Shown in pieces: positions 1 to 5,669 of a stretch of DNA of 6,380 nucleotides. Location of the stretch: the NCBI GenBank assembly GCA_012523875.1, contig JAAYSW010000060.1, positions 1 to 6,380 of the forward strand. Reading direction: 5' to 3'. The translations under genes and the position numbers were made by a program. This stretch comes from Clostridiales bacterium. Its GTDB lineage: Bacteria; Bacillota; Clostridia; Oscillospirales; Ruminococcaceae. Positions within the stretch are counted from its first letter, which is position 1. The number at the start of each line of letters is the position of its first letter. Under the pieces are notes generated by a model. That model made no database searches. It saw only the letters and a list, made by a program, of their open reading frames with translations, and had not been told where the DNA came from.

Positions 1-186
1 CAGATTTTATATAGCTTTTATAAAATGGACGGCGAATTAATTGCTGAAAATTTGACTAAGCTTGAAATACCAACGGGAAAATTATCTGAACCACTCGATG
101 GTTGTATTGTGCAGATTGATGTTAATTGGGGCAGGTCTCGGAATTATTTACAGACAAGATATTTTGTTAAATTTATATTTGAATAA
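1..186 (+). CDS. 3' end of an unrecognised protein (partial)
   Basis: Frame 1 is open from the first base and ends at a TAA at 184-186, giving the last 61 residues of a protein whose start lies outside the window. The visible end is mixed polar and hydrophobic, with IAENLTKLEIPTGKL near its start, one cysteine, and an aromatic, basic finish (RYFVKFIFE). I see no membrane segment or recognisable catalytic motif and do not recognise the family. It is supported as coding by the uninterrupted frame and by the terminator hairpin that begins only 5 bases after the stop. It converges on the spoVA unit, so the two are not co-transcribed. Confidence 0.6.
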   Translation, partial: QILYSFYKMDGELIAENLTKLEIPTGKLSEPLDGCIVQIDVNWGRSRNYLQTRYFVKFIFE

Positions 187-191
187 AAATT

Positions 192-225
192 AAAGCGATT
201 AATCATTGAAATTAATCGCTTTTTT
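192..225. terminator. Bidirectional rho-independent terminator between convergent genes
   Basis: A perfect 12-bp stem (AAAGCGATTAAT at 192-203 with ATTAATCGCTTT at 211-222) encloses a 7-base loop. On the plus strand it is followed by a run of six T (220-225). On the minus strand it is followed by AATTTTTATT. It therefore can end both the plus-strand gene stopping at 186 and spoVAE, which stops at 234 on the minus strand. Confidence 0.9.
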
Positions 226-233
226 ACTTGAAT

Positions 234-587
234 TTACTTGTCTTTCGGTTTGAAAACTAAGGAAACACATAGTCCAAAGATTAATGCAGCAGCTATACCA
301 CCAGCAGCAGATGTTAAACCACCTGTGAAAACGCCAAGAAAACCATCTTTATCAACAGCTTTTCTAACACCATCTGCAAGGATATGTCCGAAACCTGTGA
401 GCGGAACGCTTGCTCCTGCACCAGCAAAATCAAGAATAGGTTGATAAAGATTAAATGCTGATAGGACAACACCTATTACAACAAAAGAAACTAGGATTCT
501 TGCAGGTGTAAGCTTTGTATAATCAATTAAAACCTGTCCTACTGCACAGAATAATCCGCCAATAATAAATGCCCATAAAAACTCCAT
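234..587 (-). CDS. spoVAE: Stage V sporulation protein AE (SpoVAE/SpoVAEb), integral membrane protein
   Basis: This 117-residue, very hydrophobic protein matches the SpoVAE (SpoVAEb) family in length and pattern. Membrane segments are visible at about residues 3-20 and 27-47, and again at about 87-112, with a glycine-rich middle stretch (FAGAGASVPLTGFGHILADG, about 54-73) and a short lysine-rich C-terminus. Known role of the family: a subunit of the SpoVA assembly in the inner forespore membrane that takes up calcium-dipicolinate during sporulation and is involved in its release at germination. It follows spoVAD with only 3 bases between stop and start. Its ribosome site GGAGG (596-600) lies inside the last codons of spoVAD, 8 bases before the ATG, so the two are translationally close and surely one transcript. 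It ends at the bidirectional terminator at 192-225. Confidence 0.95.
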   Translation of the reverse strand: MEFLWAFIIGGLFCAVGQVLIDYTKLTPARILVSFVVIGVVLSAFNLYQPILDFAGAGASVPLTGFGHILADGVRKAVDKDGFLGVFTGGLTSAAGGIAAALIFGLCVSLVFKPKDK

Positions 588-590
588 AGT

Positions 591-1610
591 CTATCCCTCC
601 TTAAAGTTTGATATATGAATTAAATGTGAGATTGATGGAATTGATTCTCCCTGTTGAATTGCTGTAGGCGACATTAAAGCACCTGTTGCGGCAAAAAGTA
701 TATTTTTTATTTCACCAGAAGCAATCTTTGGTAGGAAATATCCGCATAATACACTTGCAGAACAGCCACAACCAGAACCCCCAGCATGGGTATCTTGTTT
801 TACAGGGTCGAAAATCATTACGCCACAATCCTTGTGAACCCCAGAAATATCAATATTCTCTTTGTTTAAAATCTCAAGAAGAAGTTCACTACCTGTGATT
901 CCTAAATCCCCTGTAATAATATAATCGTAATCAGTTGGACTCTTACCCATATCATTAAGATGAGATTTAATTGTATCGGCAGCAGCAGGAGCCATTGCAG
1001 CACCCATATTATTCATATCGGTTACTCCCAAATCTACAACTTTTCCTACTGTAACACTACGTAAGAAAGGAGCTTGTTCCGATTGGGACACCACAACGGC
1101 ACCGGAGGCGGTACAGGTCCACTGGGCAGTGGGGGTACGTTGTGCACCATAGGAGAGGGGAAATCGAAACTGTCTTTCTGCGGTTGAAAAGTGTGAGGAA
1201 GTCGTTGCAACGATGTTTTCTCCGACTCCGTTATCGGCCAAAAGGGAAGCGAGGAGTAGCCCCTCTGCCATGGTTGAGCATGCACCATACAAGCCGAGAA
1301 AGGGTATATTAAGGTCACGTATTCCATAAGCACTCCCTATACATTGATTAATTAAATCGCCTGCAAATATAAAATTTACATCTTCAGGTGTGATGCCAGC
1401 TTTTTCGATAGCTCGCTTAACGGTTTGTTTTTGAAGTTCACTTTCTGCTTGCTCCCAAGATTCTTGTCCAAAATGTGTATCATTTTCTATAACATCGAAA
1501 CAAGAACCAATAGGTCCTTCACCCTCCTTTGAACTAACGGTACTTGAAAAGGCTTTTATAGTTGGAGGATTTGACATAGCGAAAGTGTTTTTACTTATTC
1601 TAAAAGACAT
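591..1610 (-). CDS. spoVAD: Stage V sporulation protein AD (SpoVAD), dipicolinate-binding thiolase-fold protein
   Basis: The 339-residue product has the length and sequence of SpoVAD, a soluble protein with a thiolase/ketoacyl-synthase-like fold. It binds dipicolinic acid and works with the membrane subunits SpoVAC and SpoVAE in loading the spore core. Landmarks are NPPTIKAF (14-21), GEGPIGSCFD (30-39), the GACSTMAEG segment with Cys111 where thiolases carry their nucleophile, and HAGGSGCGCSA (275-285). The start at 1610 fits the usual family N-terminus and has AAGGGGG (1616-1622) 5 bases upstream. The 3' end (TTTAAGGAGGGATAG) doubles as the ribosome site of spoVAE. Two oddities are visible. 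No spoVAC lies upstream; the preceding gene is a xylanase. Residues about 98-178 also use far more C-ending codons than the rest of the gene, suggesting a mosaic origin. Confidence 0.96.
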   Translation of the reverse strand: MSFRISKNTFAMSNPPTIKAFSSTVSSKEGEGPIGSCFDVIENDTHFGQESWEQAESELQKQTVKRAIEKAGITPEDVNFIFAGDLINQCIGSAYGIRDLNIPFLGLYGACSTMAEGLLLASLLADNGVGENIVATTSSHFSTAERQFRFPLSYGAQRTPTAQWTCTASGAVVVSQSEQAPFLRSVTVGKVVDLGVTDMNNMGAAMAPAAADTIKSHLNDMGKSPTDYDYIITGDLGITGSELLLEILNKENIDISGVHKDCGVMIFDPVKQDTHAGGSGCGCSASVLCGYFLPKIASGEIKNILFAATGALMSPTAIQQGESIPSISHLIHISNFKEG

Positions 1611-1646
1611 ATTAGCCCCCTTGTAATTAAAATAATTTATATAAAG

Positions 1647-1675
1647 TATTATTTACAATATAGGGGCGTATATAC
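1647..1675 (-). promoter_or_regulatory. Candidate forespore (sigma-G/sigma-F type) promoter for spoVAD-spoVAE
   Basis: On the minus strand GTATA (1671-1675) matches the sigma-G -35 pattern GHATR. It is followed after 17 bases by AATAATA (1647-1653), which matches the -10 pattern CATNHTA at all but the first base. This would start transcription about 30 bases before the spoVAD ATG. In Bacillus subtilis spoVA is a sigma-G operon, which supports the assignment. The region is AT-rich and the motifs are short, so a chance match is possible; the spacing is one base shorter than the usual 18. Confidence 0.4.
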
Positions 1676-1732
1676 ATAAATATTTAATTGTTATGGTTAT
1701 GAAGTGATTGGAAAATTATTTTATGTGATTTT

Positions 1733-1765
1733 AAAAAATACCCCCTATTATTAAAATAGGGGGGG
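1733..1765 (-). terminator. Rho-independent terminator of the xylanase/esterase gene
   Basis: CCCCCTATT (1741-1749) pairs perfectly with AATAGGGGG (1755-1763) around a 5-base loop. On the minus strand the stem is followed by TATTTTTTAA. It lies within 10 bases of the stop codon at 1771-1773 and insulates spoVAD from read-through. An A-run on one side and a T-run on the other also make it look bidirectional, although no plus-strand gene runs into it here. Confidence 0.92.
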
Positions 1766-1770
1766 ATTTT

Positions 1771-4623
1771 TTAATGTTTAAATATAGATCTCACAAAGGT
1801 ATACATATGAGGCCTCATGGAATTTCCAGCATGTGCACCACCATGTACATAATGCCAAACATGGGGAGAATTATTTCTTTCTAAGATTTTATGATAACTA
1901 TCAGGTGATGAGTAAACAACTGTGTCATTAGAGCCAGCAGTAATCATAACTAGATATGGGGCTGTGCTGGATTTCGCAAAATTAAAATCATTTTCTGCAA
2001 TTAATCCAGGAGAAACACCAGGTGCAGGACACATAGCACCGACATATCCGAATAAATCAGGTCTAGAGTGAACTATGAAAAGTGATTCCCTTCCACCCAT
2101 GGAAAAACCAGTAACAGCAGTGTTTTTACGTCCCTCTGCAATGGAATAAGTTTTTGCCATATGTGGCATTAAGTCATTAATCAAATCATTAATAAAATTA
2201 TCATATGCAGCATTGCTTTCATCATTCATTCCTGTCAAGGTATCCCTTGTATCACTTGCAAAGATATATGGGAAAACAACAATCATTTCTTCCGCTTCGC
2301 CATCAGCAATTGCATTTCCTATAATCTGCCTAAACCTCAAGCCTGGATCTCCCGCATCTAGTAGGGAGTTCTCATCGCCCCAGTAGCCATGAAGGGCATA
2401 TAAAACTGGATACTTTTTGCTAGGGTCATATCCTGCTGGCAGGAGAACATTTGCGTTTCGTACACGCTTACAGGTGTCAGAATAATAGGTAGTCTTTTCA
2501 ATTGTACCATATCTTACACCAGGACGCTCAGCCGTAGCACTACTAGGTTCTGCATTTACTAATGAATTAGTAACCATTGCTACATATTGTGCATAATCAA
2601 AATCCTCTGGTTCGGGAACTTCAGGTTCAGGGATTACTTCTTTAGGTTTAAGCGTAAATTTAGTAATACTGCCCAAAAGGAAAGCCTTAATCTGTGCTAT
2701 ATCATCTTCGTCAACAACACCATTTTGGTTTACATCAGCAGTCAATTCATAATTCCCACCGAATAGGTTACGCTTAGCTAATGAAAGGTCAAGAGCATTA
2801 ATTACTCCATCATAGTTAACATCACCAATAATAAAGTTAACTTCCTTTGGTCCATCAATAACAGTCCCTGCAACAGCTCCAATAGCCTCATCAATATAGA
2901 AATTCATTGTGCCTTCAGCAGTTTCAACATATAATTTCATATCACTTGCATCATTCGGTATTTTATAATTAGTATTTGCAAGCTGGACATATTGCCCCTT
3001 AATAGCCGTTGCTGCCGCAATTTCAGAATATCGTGTTTCGCCGAGTGAATCTTGATATTGCAGCTTTAAGTAGAAAGTTGTAGTAGGATCACCCTCAAGA
3101 TAATTTGCACATACACTGAAGCTAAATTCCTCGCCAGGAGCAAATGGCCTAGAGGAAATTTCCTTTGTTGCTCCATTCCATGCTGAAGCACGTTCTTGGA
3201 CAAGAAGGGCTTCCGTTCCTAGATAAGGAACCCTACCACTTATAAGTACCGTAGCACTTCCACGACCATCCCAACCATCTAACCCATCTTCAAAAGTGCT
3301 ATGGAAGTAATATCCGTTTTTATCAGGTTCTACAGGAGTAGATGATGATGATACTACAAAAGTAGATACACTCTGTGATGGAAGTTGTGCAGAAAAACCA
3401 TCTCCATTAACTTGGATATTAGATTTTGCAAGGTTTTCTGTAGCAGATGTACGATATCTTTCAACAGAAGCTATGCTTTCACCAGTAATTTTAAAATTCT
3501 GTGAAACCTCGGAAGAGCCTCTATTTATAGCAACAAGAACTGTTTCGCCATCTATATTTTTATAAGCGGAAACATGAATATTTGAGTCGGGGTTGCTAGT
3601 TGCAGAAATCCTATATGCTCCAGGACGAACAAATTTGGAGTATTGAGCCATGCAATATCCACGCTTACTAATTGAACCATCTTCCTTTATTGGTCCATAG
3701 CTACGGCGGATATACCACCAAACATATGTCTGAAAATCATTCATTAAAGCATTGTGCATATTATATGCAACATCAACTGCTTCAGGCCATCTATCAGCTG
3801 AATTATTATCACTATTAGGAACATAAACTTCGGTCATCCAAAGCTCCTTACCAGCACCTTTTTGTTTAAAAAGTGGATAAGCCATATTATTAACAGTTGT
3901 TCCATAGAAATGTGCCCCAAGGATATCCATATTAGCCAATGCTTTGGGGTCATTAAGAATAGGGTCTGAAATATTCTTTAGATATTGGAATGACTCGGGA
4001 GCCATTACACGACAATTAATGGAACCAGCATAGTCCCTCATAAAAGTAAGAATCTCTTCAGGAGTCCACCAAGTCCAATCCATAGCATAATCTGGTTCAT
4101 TTTGAACAGAAATGGCATATAAATCAACACCATTCTGTTTCATAAATGCAACAAAATCATTCAAATGCTGCGCATAATCTGCATATTTATCATGCCTTAG
4201 TCGTTTTTGGTTAGGAACACCGTTACGAGTAAAGGTTTCAATCATACTATTTGGTGGATTCCAAGGGGATGCAAAAACGATAGCACCCTTTTCAATTGCA
4301 GCCTTTGCAGTAGGAACTGCCCTATACCATTGATTTCTATCATCATTAATATACACACGGAGAACGGAGAAACCTAATTGATTTGCCCCATTTCCAAAAG
4401 CTGTTTCCCTTTGAGATTCGGTTAAATCCCCAATCCATTCTGGGTGATTTATACCTCCGAAACCTTTAATTTCTTGATACATCTCAGAAGGGTTAACAAT
4501 GACATCACTTGCCGCTGATACTTTCTGTGATGGAATTAAGTGGACACTCATTGATATGAGCATAATTAATACCAAAACAATAGATAATACTTGCTTAGTT
4601 GTAGGTCTTAGCCCTTTGAACAT
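1771..4623 (-). CDS. Cellulosomal GH30 glucuronoxylanase - CBM22 - dockerin - CE1 feruloyl esterase
   Basis: This is a 950-residue secreted bifunctional hemicellulase. Residues 1-38 are a signal peptide (basic start, hydrophobic 11-31, likely cut near VSAAS). Residues about 39-425 are a GH30 barrel plus side beta-sandwich of the glucuronoxylanase type, with acid/base Glu176 in QNEP and nucleophile Glu265 in WMTEVY. The WWYIRRSYGPIKEDG segment (302-316) holds the arginine that binds the glucuronate branch in this subfamily. Residues about 438-588 resemble a xylan-binding CBM22 (FEDGLDGWDGRGSA; SAWNGA). Residues 598-655 form a type I dockerin with two calcium-loop repeats. A PEPEVPEPEDF linker leads to a CE1 esterase (about 675-950) with Ser841 in GFSMGG, Asp900 and His931; this spacing resembles the Clostridium thermocellum XynY feruloyl esterase. 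GGAGG (4632-4636) lies 8 bases before the ATG. It stands alone, not in a polysaccharide-degradation cluster. Confidence 0.95.
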   Translation of the reverse strand: MFKGLRPTTKQVLSIVLVLIMLISMSVHLIPSQKVSAASDVIVNPSEMYQEIKGFGGINHPEWIGDLTESQRETAFGNGANQLGFSVLRVYINDDRNQWYRAVPTAKAAIEKGAIVFASPWNPPNSMIETFTRNGVPNQKRLRHDKYADYAQHLNDFVAFMKQNGVDLYAISVQNEPDYAMDWTWWTPEEILTFMRDYAGSINCRVMAPESFQYLKNISDPILNDPKALANMDILGAHFYGTTVNNMAYPLFKQKGAGKELWMTEVYVPNSDNNSADRWPEAVDVAYNMHNALMNDFQTYVWWYIRRSYGPIKEDGSISKRGYCMAQYSKFVRPGAYRISATSNPDSNIHVSAYKNIDGETVLVAINRGSSEVSQNFKITGESIASVERYRTSATENLAKSNIQVNGDGFSAQLPSQSVSTFVVSSSSTPVEPDKNGYYFHSTFEDGLDGWDGRGSATVLISGRVPYLGTEALLVQERASAWNGATKEISSRPFAPGEEFSFSVCANYLEGDPTTTFYLKLQYQDSLGETRYSEIAAATAIKGQYVQLANTNYKIPNDASDMKLYVETAEGTMNFYIDEAIGAVAGTVIDGPKEVNFIIGDVNYDGVINALDLSLAKRNLFGGNYELTADVNQNGVVDEDDIAQIKAFLLGSITKFTLKPKEVIPEPEVPEPEDFDYAQYVAMVTNSLVNAEPSSATAERPGVRYGTIEKTTYYSDTCKRVRNANVLLPAGYDPSKKYPVLYALHGYWGDENSLLDAGDPGLRFRQIIGNAIADGEAEEMIVVFPYIFASDTRDTLTGMNDESNAAYDNFINDLINDLMPHMAKTYSIAEGRKNTAVTGFSMGGRESLFIVHSRPDLFGYVGAMCPAPGVSPGLIAENDFNFAKSSTAPYLVMITAGSNDTVVYSSPDSYHKILERNNSPHVWHYVHGGAHAGNSMRPHMYTFVRSIFKH

Positions 4624-4649
4624 ACTTTTATCCTCCCTTTAAATAATTA

Positions 4650-4676
4650 TTGTATTAAAACCGAATTCTTACACAA
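4650..4676. repeat. Imperfect dyad just downstream of the xylanase -10 box
   Basis: The 27-base stretch begins TTGT and ends ACAA and is symmetric at 8 of 13 pairs about a central base. It begins right after the candidate extended -10 element, roughly at the transcription start, where a repressor or catabolite-control operator could sit. It does not match the CcpA cre consensus well. Chance symmetry in AT-rich DNA is a real alternative. Confidence 0.25.
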
Positions 4677-4678
4677 TC

Positions 4679-4707
4679 ATTATACCATAAATATCTTTAT
4701 GATTCTA
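4679..4707 (-). promoter_or_regulatory. Candidate extended -10 promoter of the xylanase/esterase gene
   Basis: On the minus strand TGGTATAAT (4679-4687) is a perfect extended -10 element (TGnTATAAT) for the housekeeping sigma factor. The hexamer 17 bases upstream, TAGAAT (4702-4707), is a weak -35, as is common for extended -10 promoters. Transcription would start near 4672, leaving a leader of about 48 bases before the ATG at 4623. Confidence 0.6.
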
Positions 4708-4735
4708 TAAGTATTTATTATATAGTATAAGAATC
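4701..4735. repeat. Imperfect inverted repeat overlapping the xylanase -35 region
   Basis: GATTCT (4701-4706) pairs with AGAATC (4730-4735). Three more pairs (ATA/TAT) form if one A is bulged. The left arm covers the candidate -35 hexamer, so a bound regulator could block or recruit polymerase. It could also be a weak hairpin after the upstream Spx/ArsC-like gene, but no T-run follows it. Confidence 0.25.
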
Positions 4736-4792
4736 TGATAGTTTTTATAACAAATTAATATTTATTTTAGGGATTTTACTTGGTTTAGAAAT

Positions 4793-5143
4793 TTATAAAT
4801 CTAACTTTTGCCATTCATCCTCTTTAAATCCAACAAATACAAAATCATTGTTTATGAGAATGGGACGTTTTACAAGCATTCCATCTGTGGAAAGTAATTG
4901 CAATTGCTCCTCCTCGGACATTTCAGGGAGTTTTTTTGCAAGCCCCAACGACCTATACACCGTTCCGCTTGTGTTAAAAAATCTTTTAAGAGGTAGACCG
5001 CTTTTGGCATGCCATTCCTTTAATTCATTATAATTTGGATTTTGTTCCTTAATATTTCGCTCTGTGTATGAAAAACCCTTTTCATTAAGCCATTTCCTAG
5101 CCTTTAGGCAGGTTGAGCATTTAGGATAACATATAAATAACAT
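4793..5143 (-). CDS. Spx/ArsC-family thioredoxin-fold protein (arsenate reductase-like)
   Basis: The 116-residue product has the compact fold and length of the ArsC/Spx/YffB-YusI family. It opens with a beta strand (LFICY) leading into a CxxC redox pair, Cys9 and Cys12 in YPKCSTCLKA, followed by RKWLNEKGFSY. Near the C-terminus LVKRPIL (about 90-96) carries the conserved Arg-Pro of the family. The N-terminal site is the Spx/YusI type, not the single-cysteine site of the E. coli ArsC arsenate reductase, so arsenate reduction should not be assumed. A small thiol-redox protein or regulator is as likely. Automatic pipelines would call it arsenate reductase family protein. The start is supported by AAAGGAAA about 7 bases upstream. 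It is preceded by the tRNA terminator and followed by the separately promoted xylanase gene, with no clear terminator of its own. Confidence 0.85.
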   Translation of the reverse strand: MLFICYPKCSTCLKARKWLNEKGFSYTERNIKEQNPNYNELKEWHAKSGLPLKRFFNTSGTVYRSLGLAKKLPEMSEEEQLQLLSTDGMLVKRPILINNDFVFVGFKEDEWQKLDL

Positions 5144-5182
5144 AATATTTCCTTTCGATTAAATAATTTTTTAGCATATTAA

Positions 5183-5210
5183 ATTATAAAAAACTTCTAA
5201 ACAACGATAA
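5183..5210 (-). promoter_or_regulatory. Possible promoter of the Spx/ArsC-like gene, overlapping the tRNA terminator
   Basis: On the minus strand TATAAT (5183-5188) is a perfect -10 hexamer lying in the T-tract of the tRNA terminator. TTATCG (5205-5210), 16 bases upstream, is a 3-of-6 match to the -35 consensus and lies in the hairpin loop and arm. Some promoter is needed between the terminator and the ATG at 5143, and this is the best candidate I see. The T-tract itself makes the hexamer easy to obtain by chance. Confidence 0.35.
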
Positions 5211-5228
5211 TACGTTATTTAGAAGTTT
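5185..5228 (-). terminator. Rho-independent terminator of the tRNA-Met/tRNA-Glu unit
   Basis: A 16-bp stem (5191-5206 with 5213-5228, a single G-T wobble) closes a 6-base loop. On the minus strand it runs into six T (TTTTTTATAA). It starts 6 bases after the encoded CCA of tRNA-Glu, exactly where the transcript should end. Confidence 0.95.
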
Positions 5229-5233
5229 TAATT

Positions 5234-5308
5234 TGGTGACCCGTACGGGAATCGAACCCATGATTCCGCCGTGAAAGGGCGATGTCTTAACCTCTTGACC
5301 AACGGGCC
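5234..5308 (-). tRNA. trnE: tRNA-Glu (UUC)
   Basis: The 75-base gene folds into a complete cloverleaf. The acceptor is GGCCCGT with ACGGGTC (one G-U pair), the anticodon loop is CTTTCAC with anticodon TTC, and the T arm is ATGGG-TTCGATT-CCCGT. The discriminator A and a CCA tail are encoded (CCA at 5234-5236). The anticodon reads GAA and GAG glutamate codons. It is the second gene of a two-tRNA transcript, 4 bases after tRNA-Met. Confidence 0.98.
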
Positions 5309-5312
5309 TTAA

Positions 5313-5389
5313 TGGTAGCGGCAGTAGGATTTGAACCAACGACCGCTCGGGTATGAACCGAGTGCTCTAGCCAACTGAGCTATACCGCC
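5313..5389 (-). tRNA. trnM: Elongator tRNA-Met (CAU)
   Basis: The 77-base cloverleaf has acceptor GGCGGTA with TGCCGCT, D arm GCTC/GAGC, anticodon stem CTCGG/CCGAG with loop TTCATAC (anticodon CAT), and encoded CCA at 5313-5315. The paired first base and overall sequence are of the elongator type, not the initiator. The anticodon arm resembles methionine rather than the lysidine-modified isoleucine tRNA, which usually has loop CTCATAA. One oddity: the T stem GTTGG/CCTAC has a U-U mismatch at its third pair (positions 51 and 63). Confidence 0.93.
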
Positions 5390-5433
5390 TTATTTACCTT
5401 ATTTATATCATATACATGACTTGCGACTAATAT

Positions 5434-5462
5434 ATTATATCACCTTTGCTATAGGAAGTCAA
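5434..5462 (-). promoter_or_regulatory. Housekeeping promoter of the tRNA-Met/tRNA-Glu unit
   Basis: On the minus strand TTGACT (5457-5462) is followed after exactly 17 bases by TATAAT (5434-5439). The bases before the -10 are TGA, making it an extended -10 as well. Transcription would start near 5427, about 40 bases before the first base of tRNA-Met. This is the strongest promoter in the window, as expected for stable RNA. Confidence 0.92.
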
Positions 5463-5669
5463 TAGTTTTATAAGATAATTTTAAACGTTGTGCAATTCGC
5501 ATATTAAATTATGACAATGTTCAAGGCATTTATACAATAAAACGAATGAGATGGATTTGAATGGCAGTGTTAGGTTTAATTGCATGCTAAAAACTGCTAA
5601 ACAAGGAAGTTTTGGATAGATGAAACTAGAGCTTTCTAAAATACTTTTTCGAATACTAGAAACAAAAAC
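5463..5669. other. Non-coding spacer between folA and the tRNA promoter
   Basis: This AT-rich stretch lies downstream of folA and upstream of the tRNA promoter. I find no convincing reading frame, RNA gene or strong hairpin with a T-run in it. A weak pairing of AAAACT with AGTTTT (about 5588-5612) could be a poor terminator for the thyA-folA transcript. An AATACT direct repeat occurs near 5639-5658 without evident meaning. Confidence 0.4.

Noticed and set aside
238..444. A 68-codon plus-strand open frame opposite spoVAE
   Set aside because: It is antisense to a clearly conserved membrane protein gene; its proline/alanine/lysine composition mirrors the glycine- and alanine-rich spoVAE coding strand. 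It also lacks a convincing ribosome site.
686..898. A 70-codon plus-strand open frame opposite spoVAD
   Set aside because: It is antisense to well-conserved spoVAD sequence and shows no domain-like pattern.
1046..1333. A 95-codon minus-strand open frame in another register within spoVAD
   Set aside because: It lies wholly inside spoVAD in a different frame and exists because the GC-rich patch there contains few stop codons. It has low-complexity proline and serine content and no ribosome site of note.
4848..5033. A 61-codon plus-strand open frame opposite the Spx/ArsC-like gene
   Set aside because: It is antisense to a gene with a clear CxxC and Arg-Pro family pattern and has no independent support.
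4793..5143. A true arsenate-resistance gene
   Set aside because: The active site is a CxxC of Spx/YusI type, and no arsR, arsB or acr3 gene lies nearby, so an arsenic-resistance role is not supported.
5234..5389. An integration site for a mobile element at the tRNA genes
   Set aside because: tRNA 3' ends are common attachment sites, but no integrase, duplicated tRNA end or foreign-looking block follows; the terminator lies directly downstream as in a normal tRNA unit.
5313..5389. Initiator tRNA or lysidine-modified tRNA-Ile instead of elongator tRNA-Met
   Set aside because: The acceptor end pairs at its first base, unlike initiator tRNA, and the anticodon arm CTCGG-TTCATAC-CCGAG is of methionine type rather than the usual CAU isoleucine pattern.
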